Source: JAMOQA01 sp964420365 (GTDB lineage: Bacteria > Acidobacteriota > Polarisedimenticolia > J045). Taken from it: a stretch of 64,000 nt of DNA. The stretch lies in assembly GCA_964420365.1 (NCBI GenBank), contig CAYQTA010000051.1, forward strand, positions 1 through 64,000. The letters are read 5' to 3'. How positions within the stretch are numbered: position 1 is the stretch's first letter; every line of letters begins with the position of its first letter. The position numbers and the translations under genes were made by a program. Below are positions 24,355 to 33,460 of this stretch, one piece after another. The notes beneath the pieces are model-generated. The model was not told where the DNA came from, did not search any database, and saw only the letters and a list, made by a program, of their open reading frames with translations.

Positions 24355-26469
24355 ATGGACGGCCGCGGCCCCCGCCGGGACGCGCACCTGAAGGAAGGAG
24401 ACACCTTCCTCGTGGCCGATCCGTGGGGGAACGTGCGGCGGACCGGCACGGGCGAGCAGGGAATCTACCACCGCGGTACCCGGATGGTCTCCCGCCTGGA
24501 GCTGCTGCTCGCGGGGACGGAGCCGTCCCTGCTCAGCTCGACGGTCCGCCGGGACAACACGTTCCACGCGGTCGACCTGGCCGACGGCCGGCGGACGGTT
24601 CACGTCTTCCGCGGCCAGGTCCTCTGGGCGGGAGCGTTCCACGAGCGGATCCGCTTGACCGGCTACGGCCCGGAGCCGGCCCGCGTCGAGCTCGCCCTCC
24701 GGGTCGGCGGCGACTTCGTCGACATCTTCGAGGTGCGGGGGGTGCCGCGGAAGCGCCGCGGGCGCGGCCGGATCCACGTGCGGGACCCGCGGACCCTGGT
24801 CCTCGCCTACGAGGGGCTCGACGGCGTGGAGCGGCGCGCGACCGTCCGCTTTTCCCGCCCCCCGGACCGGCTGCGCACCCTCCCCGGCGAGGACGCGCCC
24901 ACCGGGGAGGCAATCTTCGTCCTGCCGGTGGAACCGCGCCGCCCGGTCGAGCTGGAGTACCGGGTCGAGTTCGCGCCGCGCGACGGGGCACGGCCGCTGG
25001 CCGAGACCTGGGAGGAGGCGGTGCGGCTCCTCGCCGAGCGGCGGGCGCGCGAACTGGCGGCGGGAGCGCGCGTCGTCACCTCGAACGAGGAGTTCAACGC
25101 CTGGATCGACCGCTCGCGGGCCGACCTGCTGATGCTGACGACGCCGACGGAGTACGGCCCGTATCCCTATGCCGGCGTCCCCTGGTTCTCGACGGTGTTC
25201 GGGCGGGACGGCCTGGTCTCCGCCCTCGAGGTGCTGTCGTTCGACGAGTCCCTCGCCCGGGGCGTCCTGCGGTGCCTCGGCGCCACCCAGGCGGACCGGG
25301 ACGACCCGGAGACCGACGCGGAGCCGGGGAAGATCCTCCACGAGATGCGCCACGGGGAGATGGCGGCGACCGGCGAGGTTCCGTACGCCCGGTACTACGG
25401 CTCGGTGGACGCGACCCCCCTCTACGTGATGCTCGCGGGGGCGGCGTGGCGCCGAACCGGCGACCGGGAGCTGCTCCACGAGACCTGGCCCCACGTGGAG
25501 CGGGCGATCGGCTGGATCACCGGCCACGGGGACCTCGACGGCGACGGGCTGGTCGAGTACCGCCGCCGCAGCCCGACCGGCCTGCGGAACCAGGGCTGGA
25601 AGGACTCCGACGACTCGGTCTTCCACGCCGACGGACGGCTCGCCGAGGGTCCGATCGCCCTCGTCGAGGTCCAGGGATACGTGCACGCGGCGCTCAAGGA
25701 GGCGGCCGGCCTCGCCGCCGCCCTCGACCTCGAGGATCGCGCCCGGGACCTGCGGGAGCGGGCCGTGGCGGTGCGCCGCGCGCTCCACGAGCGGTTCTGG
25801 AGCGACGACCTCGGGACCTTCGCCCTCGCCCTCGACGGCGCGAAGCGCCCGTGCCTCGTCCGGACGTCGAACGCCGGGCACGTCCTGTGGACCGGGAGCG
25901 CCACCCGGGACCAGGCGCGTCGCACGGCGGAGGCGCTGCTCTCCCCCGGGATGTACTCCGGGTGGGGGGTGCGGACGCTGGACGCGGGAGCGCCCCGCTA
26001 CAACCCGATGAGCTACCACGACGGCTCGGTCTGGCCCCACGACACCGCGATCGTGGCCCGCGGGCTCGCCCGTTACGGGTTCAAGCGGGAGGCGGCCCGT
26101 ATCCTCGGCGACCTGTTCGAGGTCACCCGCTACTCGGGGATCCAGCGGCTGCCCGAGCTGTTCTGCGGGTTCCCGCGGCGACCCGGAGAGGGTCCGACCC
26201 TCTACCCGGTCGCCTGCTCTCCCCAGGCCTGGGCCGCCGGCGCGGTGTTCTTCCTCGTCGAGGCGTGCCTCGGGCTCGCGGTCCAGGCGGGACGGCGCCT
26301 CGTCCGGCTGGAGCGACCGTGGCTCCCGGACGGGATCGAGGAGCTCGCGATCCATGGCCTGCGGGTCGGCGACGCCAGCATCGACCTGCGCGTCACCCGC
26401 CGTGGCGACGTGGTCGGTCCCGAGGTGCTCCGCCGCGAGGGCGAGGTGGAGCTCCAGGTACTCCTCTGA
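24355..26469 (+). CDS. amylo-alpha-1,6-glucosidase / glycogen debranching-type enzyme
   Basis: 704 aa. The N-terminal beta-sandwich domain of bacterial GDE (LKEGDTFLVADPWGNV, GIYHRGTRMVSRLEL) spans ~10-220. The rest is an (alpha/alpha)6 barrel: VPWFSTVFGRDGLVSALEVL, QGWKDSDDSVFHADG, YNPMSYHDGSVWPHDTAIV and LPELFCGFPRR, with acidic residues in the usual catalytic places. It should remove alpha-1,6 branches or act as a related glucosidase in the cytosol. It has GGGGAG before the ATG and follows the GT4 gene closely. A tandem repeat array follows its stop. Confidence 0.93.
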   Translation: MDGRGPRRDAHLKEGDTFLVADPWGNVRRTGTGEQGIYHRGTRMVSRLELLLAGTEPSLLSSTVRRDNTFHAVDLADGRRTVHVFRGQVLWAGAFHERIRLTGYGPEPARVELALRVGGDFVDIFEVRGVPRKRRGRGRIHVRDPRTLVLAYEGLDGVERRATVRFSRPPDRLRTLPGEDAPTGEAIFVLPVEPRRPVELEYRVEFAPRDGARPLAETWEEAVRLLAERRARELAAGARVVTSNEEFNAWIDRSRADLLMLTTPTEYGPYPYAGVPWFSTVFGRDGLVSALEVLSFDESLARGVLRCLGATQADRDDPETDAEPGKILHEMRHGEMAATGEVPYARYYGSVDATPLYVMLAGAAWRRTGDRELLHETWPHVERAIGWITGHGDLDGDGLVEYRRRSPTGLRNQGWKDSDDSVFHADGRLAEGPIALVEVQGYVHAALKEAAGLAAALDLEDRARDLRERAVAVRRALHERFWSDDLGTFALALDGAKRPCLVRTSNAGHVLWTGSATRDQARRTAEALLSPGMYSGWGVRTLDAGAPRYNPMSYHDGSVWPHDTAIVARGLARYGFKREAARILGDLFEVTRYSGIQRLPELFCGFPRRPGEGPTLYPVACSPQAWAAGAVFFLVEACLGLAVQAGRRLVRLERPWLPDGIEELAIHGLRVGDASIDLRVTRRGDVVGPEVLRREGEVELQVLL

Positions 26470-26519
26470 GCTGCGCCTGCCGGGCGCGGACCGTGGCGCC
26501 GCGCGCGCCCTCCACCTTC

Positions 26520-26724
26520 GGGCGGCCTCCCGGCCGCCCCTACAAGAAACCCCAACGAGACCCCTCGCCGCGCGGATCGCGTAGAGGTCGCAAGGAGGCA
26601 ACCCGGGGATTGCGCAGGGGTCGCCGGCAGGCGAACCGGGGGCTTGGTAGGGGTCGCCGGCAGGCACCCGGGGGCTTGGTAGGGGTCGCCGGCAGGCGAC
26701 CCGGGCGGCGCGCAGCGCCGCGGC
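26520..26724 (+). repeat. REP-like repeat, copy 2, with a tandem array
   Basis: The left hairpin with CTAC is at 26520-26543. It is followed by four tandem versions of the right half, starting at 26581, 26614, 26647 and 26679 (spacing 33, 33 and 32 bp). Each reads GTAGGGGTCGCCGGCAGGCG-like and then ACCCGGG. Unit 1 is the most diverged; unit 4 is the complete form and runs into a third hairpin, GCGGCGCGCAGCGCCGC. It fills the gap between the convergent ends of the debranching enzyme and the C1 peptidase, 4 bp before the latter's stop. Confidence 0.85.
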
Positions 26725-26727
26725 CGA

Positions 26728-28029
26728 TCAGTCGTGGACGCGCTCGAGAACGTCCCGGACGAAGTCCCTGTGCACCATCACGCCGAGCACCTTGAGGCGC
26801 ACGTAGTCGTCCCGGTACATGTAGTACCCCTTGTACTTCCCGAGGCGCGACGAGCGGTTCGAGTCCTTGACCAGGAACCACTCGTGCCCGTCCTTCGTCT
26901 TCGTCCAGCCGACCAGGTGCACGCCGTGGTCGTCGTCCGTCGTCCGGTTGGCCAACCGGAACTCCCGCGAGTCCTGGTCGATGAACTCTCCCGGGATGTC
27001 GAAGGTCGGCACGATCGCGATGTCGTGCGTGCCCCACAGCCCGGGTTCGGAGACATCGACGGAAAGCGCCACCGTGCCGCCCTCCGCGACGACCTTCCTG
27101 ACGATCCCGTAGAAGACGTCCAGGGGAACGTTGACGTAGTCGTCCGCGTGCCACCAGTTGTCCGGCACCTCGAACTCGATCCGGGCGTAGAACGGGTGCT
27201 TCTCCGTCGAGAGGAACTCGACGTAGTCGTCCGGGTTCAACTGGACGACCTCCTCGAGGAAGGTCCGCGGCGTGTACGTCCGCCCCTCCCACTCGAAGCT
27301 CTCGGGAGGAGGCCCCATCACCCGGTCGAGCATCGCGCGGACGGTCGTGACGATCACCTCCTCGTCCCAGTAGTCCCGGTCCCTGCACCACTCGAGGAAC
27401 GACCGGATGTTCTCGAACAGGCGCGCGTGGTCGAACCGGCCGTCCTCCGCGAGCACCCCCTCGTAGGCGCTGCGCGGCACGATGCCGTGCTTCTTCCAGG
27501 CCCGCAGCACGGCGTTCGACTCGGACCCTTCCCCGAGGTGCATCTTCCCCCGGGCGCGCACGTACCCCCGGGCCTTCTCGACGTACTCCCAGTAGACCGG
27601 CCACATCTCCGAGAGCTTGACCTCGCGCCCGTGGAGCCGCTTGACCTCCGACTCCAGGAACGAGGTCGTCGAGAACGACCAGCAGGTCCCCGTCCGGTAC
27701 TGGGGCGTGGGCGGGAAGTGCCAGGCCTTCTCGAAGGCGTCCGGGCCGGCGGGGATCTCGATGCCGGACAGGTCGAAGCGCAGCTCGGTCGCCTTGTCCT
27801 TCTTCTCCTTCTCCCGCTTCTCGATCTCGTCGACGATCCTCTTCGTCTCCTCCTTCTCCTGCTTCCGCCGCTCCTCGTCCTTCTTCTTCATCTCCTCGAG
27901 GACGGGGAACTTCTGCTTCGGCACGTAGACCGCCCGGTCGCGGTGGGGGGGGCGCTTCTCCGCGGCGAGACCGACGAGCGGAATGGCAAGCAGGACGAGC
28001 AGGACGGGGACGAGGACCTTCGCGCGCAT
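26728..28029 (-). CDS. exported papain-like (C1) cysteine peptidase
   Basis: 433 aa with GGAGGG before the ATG. A Sec signal ends near residue 23. A strongly charged coiled-coil stretch follows (~45-80, EMKKKDEERRKQEKEE), perhaps a pro-region. The peptidase core resembles the bleomycin-hydrolase branch: RTGTCWSFSTTSFLE puts the nucleophile at Cys116, DDHGVHLVGW puts the base at His368, and LVKDSNRSS has Asp389 where papain has the Asn. It likely acts in the periplasm or outside the cell. Single gene between two copies of the REP-like repeat. Confidence 0.88.
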   Translation of the reverse strand: MRAKVLVPVLLVLLAIPLVGLAAEKRPPHRDRAVYVPKQKFPVLEEMKKKDEERRKQEKEETKRIVDEIEKREKEKKDKATELRFDLSGIEIPAGPDAFEKAWHFPPTPQYRTGTCWSFSTTSFLESEVKRLHGREVKLSEMWPVYWEYVEKARGYVRARGKMHLGEGSESNAVLRAWKKHGIVPRSAYEGVLAEDGRFDHARLFENIRSFLEWCRDRDYWDEEVIVTTVRAMLDRVMGPPPESFEWEGRTYTPRTFLEEVVQLNPDDYVEFLSTEKHPFYARIEFEVPDNWWHADDYVNVPLDVFYGIVRKVVAEGGTVALSVDVSEPGLWGTHDIAIVPTFDIPGEFIDQDSREFRLANRTTDDDHGVHLVGWTKTKDGHEWFLVKDSNRSSRLGKYKGYYMYRDDYVRLKVLGVMVHRDFVRDVLERVHD

Positions 28030-28074
28030 CGATTCCCTCCTTCGGCGCCGGCCGGCCGGGCCTCCCCCGGCGGC

Positions 28075-28171
28075 GGGCGGCCTGCCGGCCGCCCCTACGC
28101 GAACCCACGAAACGCGCGACGTGGGTTTCGTAGGGTCGCCGGCAGGCGACCCGGGCGGCGCGCAGCGCCGC
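28075..28171 (+). repeat. REP-like repeat, copy 3
   Basis: Left hairpin GGGCGGCC-TGCC-GGCCGCCC (28075-28094) plus CTAC; right part GTAGGG from 28130 with the GTCGCC-GGCA-GGCGAC hairpin and the GCGGCGCGCAGCGCCGC hairpin. The spacer is itself an inverted repeat (CGAACCCACG with CGTGGGTTTCG), so the whole unit can fold as one long stem. It lies between the start of the C1 peptidase and the end of the GT2 gene, both on the minus strand. Confidence 0.8.
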
Positions 28172-28238
28172 CGCCCCGGCCGCGGCGCGAGGGGCAAGGA
28201 TACGCGGGGAGGACGAAGGTTTCAGCCCGGGACGTCCT

Positions 28239-29687
28239 TCACCCGGCGAGGGCGGGGGCCTCCACGACGAGCCGGACCAGCGCGGACAGCAACCCGACGG
28301 GCGCTCGTCCCGGGTCGACCGGCCCGGTAGCGGGGACGACGCTCCAGCCGGGGGCCGCCCGGCGAGCCGTCTCCGCGGCCTCGGCGGCCTTCTCCCGGGC
28401 ACCCGCCAGCCCGAGCACGGCCGACAGCGCCCACCAGGGGCGCGGATCGGCCGGGGTCCCGGAGATCGCCTCCCCGAGGAGCGGGACGGCGGCGGCCGGC
28501 CCCTCGGCCATCGCCCGGGCGAAGGCCCGGACCAGCAGCGGCTCGACCCCCGGGCGGACCCGCTCGAGCAGGGAACGCCCCTCGGCCGGGCGACCGGCGA
28601 CGTGGAGGGCGGCCGCCTCGCGGACGAGGCTCCCGTCCCGACGGATCCAGTTCTCGGCCGGCAGGACCTCGGCCCCCTCGGGAGCGGTCCGCGCCTCGCG
28701 GAAGAGGGCGGCGGCCCGGAGCGGGTCGCCGTGAACGAGCTCCCTCTCCCCGGCGGCGAAGCACCAGCGGGCCGTCCGGCCGGCGAGGCGCAGGTGTTCC
28801 CGCGCGAGCGCCACCGCCCGGTCGACATCCCCGGTAACGAGGGCCAGCCGTCCGGCCAGGAAGAGGGCGGGGTCGGTGATGCCCCGCGGCGGCAGGCTCG
28901 CGAGAAGGTCGACCGCGGGCTCCAGGATGTCCCGGCTCCGGCGGGCGTCCGGCAGGTCGAGCAGGTCCGCCCCCGCCCGGGGAACGTTCTCCCGGGCGTA
29001 GAGAAAGCGGGGCCCCGGGTCTCGCGGACGTGCCTCGATGTCGGCGAGGAGGAGACGGCGATTCCGTTCCAGCTTGCCGCGGGCGGCACGCATCGAGGGC
29101 AGGTACCCCTCGTGGCGCACCCGCAGCCCGGAGCGGGGTGGCGTCCAGGTCGGAACGCCGAGGAGCCGGCAGATCGACGGGATCACCGACTCGTGGACCC
29201 GCCCCTCGTAGCGGATGCCGTGGAAGGCCCGGACGAGCCGGGTCACGTGGGCCACCTCCTCCTCCCCGTTCCCGAGGGGGCTGACGATCTCGACGGTGAA
29301 CGCCGGGACCTCCGCCCGGAGGAGACGGCGCTTCAGCTCCTGCCCGTGGGCCGGCTCGAGCACCTCGTCGGCATCGAGGAAGAGCACCCACCGGCCCCGG
29401 GCGGCGTCGAGGCCCGCGTTGCGGGCGGCGGAGAAGTCGTCCCGCCACGGGACGTCGATCACGCGCGCGCCCAGTTCCCGGGCGATCTCCGGGGTCCGGT
29501 CGCGGGACCCGGTGTCGATCACGACGACGTCGTCGACCACGCGCGCCGCGGAGGCGAGGCAGGTCTCGATCCGGTCCTCCTCGTCCCGCGCGATCACGCA
29601 CAGGGTGAGCAGGGGGCTGCCCAGGCTCGGTCCGGTCGGCATCCAGGCCCGCCGCGCGCGGCGGGGCTTTTTCGCTTTCCTTCGCAT
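28239..29687 (-). CDS. glycosyltransferase family 2 with TPR-like tail
   Basis: 482 aa from ATG 29687 (GGGAGA upstream; the longer frame to 29996 has no support). GT-A domain at ~25-230: LTLCVIARDEEDRIETCL, VVIDTGSRDRTPEIA, RNAGLDAARGRWVLFLDADEVL with the DxD metal site. The C-terminal half is Ala/Arg-rich helices in TPR-like repeats. This matches the group of TPR-GT2 proteins used in surface glycan or glycoprotein assembly. The substrate is unknown. Confidence 0.87.
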   Translation of the reverse strand: MRRKAKKPRRARRAWMPTGPSLGSPLLTLCVIARDEEDRIETCLASAARVVDDVVVIDTGSRDRTPEIARELGARVIDVPWRDDFSAARNAGLDAARGRWVLFLDADEVLEPAHGQELKRRLLRAEVPAFTVEIVSPLGNGEEEVAHVTRLVRAFHGIRYEGRVHESVIPSICRLLGVPTWTPPRSGLRVRHEGYLPSMRAARGKLERNRRLLLADIEARPRDPGPRFLYARENVPRAGADLLDLPDARRSRDILEPAVDLLASLPPRGITDPALFLAGRLALVTGDVDRAVALAREHLRLAGRTARWCFAAGERELVHGDPLRAAALFREARTAPEGAEVLPAENWIRRDGSLVREAAALHVAGRPAEGRSLLERVRPGVEPLLVRAFARAMAEGPAAAVPLLGEAISGTPADPRPWWALSAVLGLAGAREKAAEAAETARRAAPGWSVVPATGPVDPGRAPVGLLSALVRLVVEAPALAG

Positions 29688-29811
29688 TGGTTCTCCCGGG
29701 AGGGAACCTAGGGCCCGCCACCGGCGGAAGGCAACCCGGGGGGCGCGCCGGGAGGGACGGCCGGGTTGCCGGTATGATGGGCGGCCCGACGATTCGCCGA
29801 GGAGGATTTCG

Positions 29812-30258
29812 ATGCCGGAAGCGAAGCTCACGTGGAAGGAAGGCGTGGCGTTCGAGGTGCAGGTCGGAGGACACACGATGTTCATCGACCACGACCCGAA
29901 GGGCGGCCCGGGGCGCGGGCCGGCCCCGATGGCCCTGTGGCTGGTCTCCCTCGCCGGCTGCACCGGGATGGACGTCGTGTACATCCTGCAGCGCAAGCGC
30001 GTCCAGGTGGACGCCTTCGAGGTCCACGTCGAGGGGCGGCGCAGGGAGGGGAAGCATCCCCGGATCTACGAGACGGTCGACATCCGGTTCACGATCCGCG
30101 GGCCGGAGATCCCGGAGAAGGCCGTCCTCCAGGCGATGAAGCTCTCCCGGGACACCTACTGCTCGGTCTCCGCGATGACCACGGGCCCGAGGATCCGTCA
30201 CCTCTACCGGATCGAGGACCCCGCCGGGAACCTGGTCGTCGAGGGAGAGCTGGCATGA
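29812..30258 (+). CDS. OsmC family peroxide-reductase-like protein
   Basis: 148 aa with GAGGAGG before the ATG. OsmC/Ohr fold with both reactive Cys sites: SLAGCTGMDVVYIL (first Cys) and DTYCSVSAM (second Cys). Members reduce organic hydroperoxides with dithiols. Overlaps mtnA by ATGA, so the pair is translationally coupled; a link between a thiol protein and methionine salvage is possible but not shown. Confidence 0.92.
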   Translation: MPEAKLTWKEGVAFEVQVGGHTMFIDHDPKGGPGRGPAPMALWLVSLAGCTGMDVVYILQRKRVQVDAFEVHVEGRRREGKHPRIYETVDIRFTIRGPEIPEKAVLQAMKLSRDTYCSVSAMTTGPRIRHLYRIEDPAGNLVVEGELA

Positions 30259-31442
30259 GCGCCGTGCAGCCGATCCGGTTCGAGGACGGGACGGTCGTCC
30301 TCCTCGACCAGCGGCGGTTGCCCGCCGAGGAGACGTGGGTCCGGTGCGCGACCCTCCCGGAGGTCGCCGAGGCGATCGCCTCGATGGTCGTTCGTGGCGC
30401 GCCGGCGATCGGCGTGACCGCCGCGTGGGGGCTTGCCGCCGAGGCGGCCCGCGCGGCGGAGACGGCGCAGGATCCAGACGGGTTCCTCGAGCACGTCCGC
30501 GGGGCCGCGCGCACCCTCGAGGCCGCCCGTCCCACGGCGGTCAACCTGGCCTGGGCGGTGCGCCGTCTCGTCGGCGTGGCCGAGCGCGCCCTCGCCGACG
30601 GCCTCGCGCCCGTCGAGGTCGCCCGGCGCCTCCTCGCCGAGGCCGAGGCGATCCACGAGGAGGACGTGGAGGCCAACCGGGCCCTCGGCCGGAACGGGGC
30701 GCTCCTCGTCCCCGACGGGGCCCGGGTGCTGACCCACTGCAACGCGGGGGCCCTCGCCACCGCCGGGTACGGGACCGCCCTCGGCGTGATCCGTGCGGCG
30801 GTGGAGGACGGCAAGAAGGTCTCCGTCGTTGCCGACGAGACCCGGCCGTTCCTGCAGGGCGCCCGCCTGACCACGTGGGAGCTGATGCGGGACGGCATCG
30901 ACGTCACGCTGGTCACGGACAACATGGCCGGCTGGCTGATGGCGCGGGGCGAGATCGACCTGGTGGTCGTCGGCGCCGACCGGATCGCCCGGAACGGTGA
31001 CGTCGCGAACAAGATCGGGACGTACACGGTCGCTGTCCTCGCCCGGCGCCACGGGATCCCCTTCTACGTGGCCGCCCCCCTCTCCACCCTCGACCCGGAC
31101 TGTCCCGACGGGAGCGCGATCCCGATCGAGGAGCGGGCGCCCGAGGAAGTGACGACGATCGGGGGCACGCGGATCGCTCCCGAGGGGGTCGCCGTGCGGA
31201 ACCCGGCGTTCGACGTGACGCCGGCGGAACTGGTCGCGGCGATCGTCACCGAGAAGGGCATCCTGCGTCCCCCGTACGCGCGCTCGATCGCGGAGGCCCT
31301 CGGCCTCGCCCCGGAAGAGCCCGAGGCCGGGTCGGAACCTCCCGGCGAGGACCCCGGCGCGACGCCGGAACCGCCCGCGGAGCCGGCCGACGGTCCCGCG
31401 ACGGAGGAGATCCCGCCGGACAGCGGCCCGGATCCCACGTAG
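30255..31442 (+). CDS. mtnA: methylthioribose-1-phosphate isomerase
   Basis: 395 aa. It converts 5-methylthioribose-1-phosphate to the ribulose form in methionine salvage. Seen: MVVRGAPAIGVTAAWG, LTHCNAGALATAGYGTALGVI with the catalytic Cys, DNMAGWLM, and VVGADRIARNGDVANKIGTY with the catalytic Asp. The last ~45 residues are an acidic, Pro-rich, likely disordered tail not normal for the family. The TAG stop codon is part of the GTAGGGG word that starts a REP-like repeat. No other mtn gene is in the window; the enzyme may also act on ribose-1,5-bisphosphate-like substrates. Confidence 0.94.
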   Translation: MSAVQPIRFEDGTVVLLDQRRLPAEETWVRCATLPEVAEAIASMVVRGAPAIGVTAAWGLAAEAARAAETAQDPDGFLEHVRGAARTLEAARPTAVNLAWAVRRLVGVAERALADGLAPVEVARRLLAEAEAIHEEDVEANRALGRNGALLVPDGARVLTHCNAGALATAGYGTALGVIRAAVEDGKKVSVVADETRPFLQGARLTTWELMRDGIDVTLVTDNMAGWLMARGEIDLVVVGADRIARNGDVANKIGTYTVAVLARRHGIPFYVAAPLSTLDPDCPDGSAIPIEERAPEEVTTIGGTRIAPEGVAVRNPAFDVTPAELVAAIVTEKGILRPPYARSIAEALGLAPEEPEAGSEPPGEDPGATPEPPAEPADGPATEEIPPDSGPDPT

Positions 31443-31484
31443 GGGCCGCCGGCAGGCGGCCCGCGCGGCGCGAAGCGCCGCGGG
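31439..31484 (+). repeat. REP-like repeat, copy 4 (half unit)
   Basis: Right half only: GTAGGGGCCGCC-GGCA-GGCGGCCC followed by GCGCGGCGC-GAA-GCGCCGCG. It overlaps the last codons of mtnA and supplies its stop codon. It sits between the convergent ends of mtnA and the hybrid kinase, and may serve as the terminator for both. Confidence 0.7.
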
Positions 31485-31501
31485 ATGTCCTCCCGGCGGG
31501 T

Positions 31502-33460
31502 TCAGGAGCGGGACGGAGCGGCGGAGAGGGCCCCCATTTCCTCGAGAACGCGGAACAGCTCGGGAGGCCGGAACGGCTTCGAGAGGTAGGCGTTCGCCCC
31601 GGCGGCGAGGCAGGCCTCCCGGTCCTCCCGCATCGCGTGGGCGGTGAGCGCCACGATCGGGACCGGGTCGACTCCCAGCTCCCGCTCGAGGGCCCGGATC
31701 CGGCGGGTGGCCTCCAGCCCGTCCATTTCCGGCATCTGGATGTCCATCAGGATCACGTCGAAGCGCCCGGGGGCGAACGCCTCGATGGCCTCGATCCCGT
31801 TTCGGGCAGTCACGGCCCGGTGCCCCCATCGCTCGAGCATCCTGAGCGCCAGCTTCCGGTTCACCGGGTGGTCCTCGACGAGCAGGACCGCGAGGGGCCG
31901 CCCCGGCACGAGTTCCGCCACGCCGCGCCGCGTGGCGGAGGCCGATTCCGCCTGTTCCTCCTCGACGACCGCAGCCGCCACCTCGAGTCGAAGCGTGAAC
32001 TCGAAGGTGCTTCCCCTGCCCGGCTCGCTGCGCACCCACATGTCCCCGTGCATCAGCTGGACGAGGCGCGAGGAGATCGCGAGGCCGAGACCCGTACCCC
32101 CGTACCGCCGCGCGGCGGAGCTGTCGACCTGCTCGAACGCGGCGAAGATGCGGCCGAGCTTGTCCGGCTCGATCCCGATCCCGGTGTCCTCGACCTCGAA
32201 GTGGACGAGCACGCCGCTGCCGTCCATCCCGTCCGACCGGACCCGCAACTCGACGTACCCCCGGTCGGTGAACTTCACCGCGTTCCCGAGGAGGTTGACC
32301 AGCACCTGCCGGAGGCGCACCTGGTCGCCGACCAGGCGGGCGGGAAGCTCCGGGTCGATCCAGGAGCGCAGCTCGAGTCCCTTCTCCCGGGCCCGGTAGA
32401 CGAACGGCCTCAGGCACCCCTCGACCAGCTCGCGCAGGTCGAAAGGAGCGGGCACGAGCTCCATCTTCCCCGCCTCGATCTTGGACAGGTCCAGGATGTC
32501 GTTGATCAACTGCAGGAGGGTCTCCGCGGACTGGCGGACCGTCTCCAGGTAGTCCCGCTGCTCGTCGTCCAGGTCGGTGGCGAGGGCGAGCTCCGTCATG
32601 CCGAGGATCCCGTTCATCGGCGTCCGGATCTCGTGGCTCATGTTGGCGAGGAACTCGCTCTTGGCCCGGTTCGCCTGCTCCGCCGCCTCCTTCGCCTGCT
32701 GCAGCTCCCGCGTCCGCTCCTCGACCCGGGCCTCCAGCTCGTCGTGGGCCTCCTGGAGCATCCGCTCCCGACGCTCGATCCTGTCGAGCATCTGGTTGAA
32801 GGCCCTCGCGAGCGCCCCGATCTCGTCCCTCGTGTCCACGTCGACCCGGACGGAGTAGTCCCGTTCCTCGGCCACGCGCTTCGCGACCGCCGCCAGCTCC
32901 AGGACGGGCCGGGCGAAGCTGCGCAGCAGGGGAATGGCGAGCAACAGTGCGGCCAGCCAGGCCAGCGCCAGGACGACCGCCAGGACCCCGAGGTCCCGCA
33001 GCACGGCGGGCCACAGGTCCAGGTGGGCATGGATCACGACGGTGCCCAGGCGCTCCCGGTGGAGCAGCACCGGGCGGGTGACCGTCACCCGGGAGAAGCC
33101 GAACCAGTGGACCTCCTCCCCGGCCCGCGTCTCGCCGTCCCGGCGGGCGGCATCCCGCTCCCACCGGGCGAACTCCCGGCCCTCGCGGTCGAGGACCGCC
33201 GCCGCCTGGACCCGCGGGATCGCCGAGAGAGCGGTGATCGTGTCCCGGGCGGCGTCGGGATCGTCGAACGCGAGGGCGGCGGTCACGTTCACCGCCACCA
33301 GGTCGGCGATCGAGACGAGCTGCTGGGAGGCCCTCTGCCGGTAGACGCCCACCTGGTGCACCAGGTGGGCGGAGGCGGAAACGAGCAGGGCCACGCTCGT
33401 CACGCCCAGGACGAGCAGCAGGAGCTTCGAGCGGAGGGAAAGATCCCGGAGCCGGCTCAT
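31502..33460 (-). CDS. hybrid histidine kinase with receiver domain
   Basis: 652 aa. TM1 at ~11-30; periplasmic region with no recognised domain (~35-150); TM2 at ~155-178; HAMP (~180-232); coiled coil; HisKA with LANMSHEIRTPMNG (His276); HATPase with LLGNAVKF (Asn393), DTGIGI (425-430) and GGTGLGLAI; receiver domain (~523-645) with D573 (LMDIQMPEMDG) and K628. A phosphorelay kinase without its own output domain. The ATG overlaps the stop of the YfiR-like gene (ATGA). The order TonB receptor, YfiR, hybrid kinase suggests that the YfiR-like protein regulates the periplasmic part of this kinase. Confidence 0.95.
   Translation of the reverse strand: MSRLRDLSLRSKLLLLVLGVTSVALLVSASAHLVHQVGVYRQRASQQLVSIADLVAVNVTAALAFDDPDAARDTITALSAIPRVQAAAVLDREGREFARWERDAARRDGETRAGEEVHWFGFSRVTVTRPVLLHRERLGTVVIHAHLDLWPAVLRDLGVLAVVLALAWLAALLLAIPLLRSFARPVLELAAVAKRVAEERDYSVRVDVDTRDEIGALARAFNQMLDRIERRERMLQEAHDELEARVEERTRELQQAKEAAEQANRAKSEFLANMSHEIRTPMNGILGMTELALATDLDDEQRDYLETVRQSAETLLQLINDILDLSKIEAGKMELVPAPFDLRELVEGCLRPFVYRAREKGLELRSWIDPELPARLVGDQVRLRQVLVNLLGNAVKFTDRGYVELRVRSDGMDGSGVLVHFEVEDTGIGIEPDKLGRIFAAFEQVDSSAARRYGGTGLGLAISSRLVQLMHGDMWVRSEPGRGSTFEFTLRLEVAAAVVEEEQAESASATRRGVAELVPGRPLAVLLVEDHPVNRKLALRMLERWGHRAVTARNGIEAIEAFAPGRFDVILMDIQMPEMDGLEATRRIRALERELGVDPVPIVALTAHAMREDREACLAAGANAYLSKPFRPPELFRVLEEMGALSAAPSRS

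Noticed and set aside
26581..26720. CRISPR array
   Set aside because: The 33-bp spacing comes from direct repetition of the whole unit without unique spacers, each unit is a hairpin of the dispersed family, and there are no cas genes.
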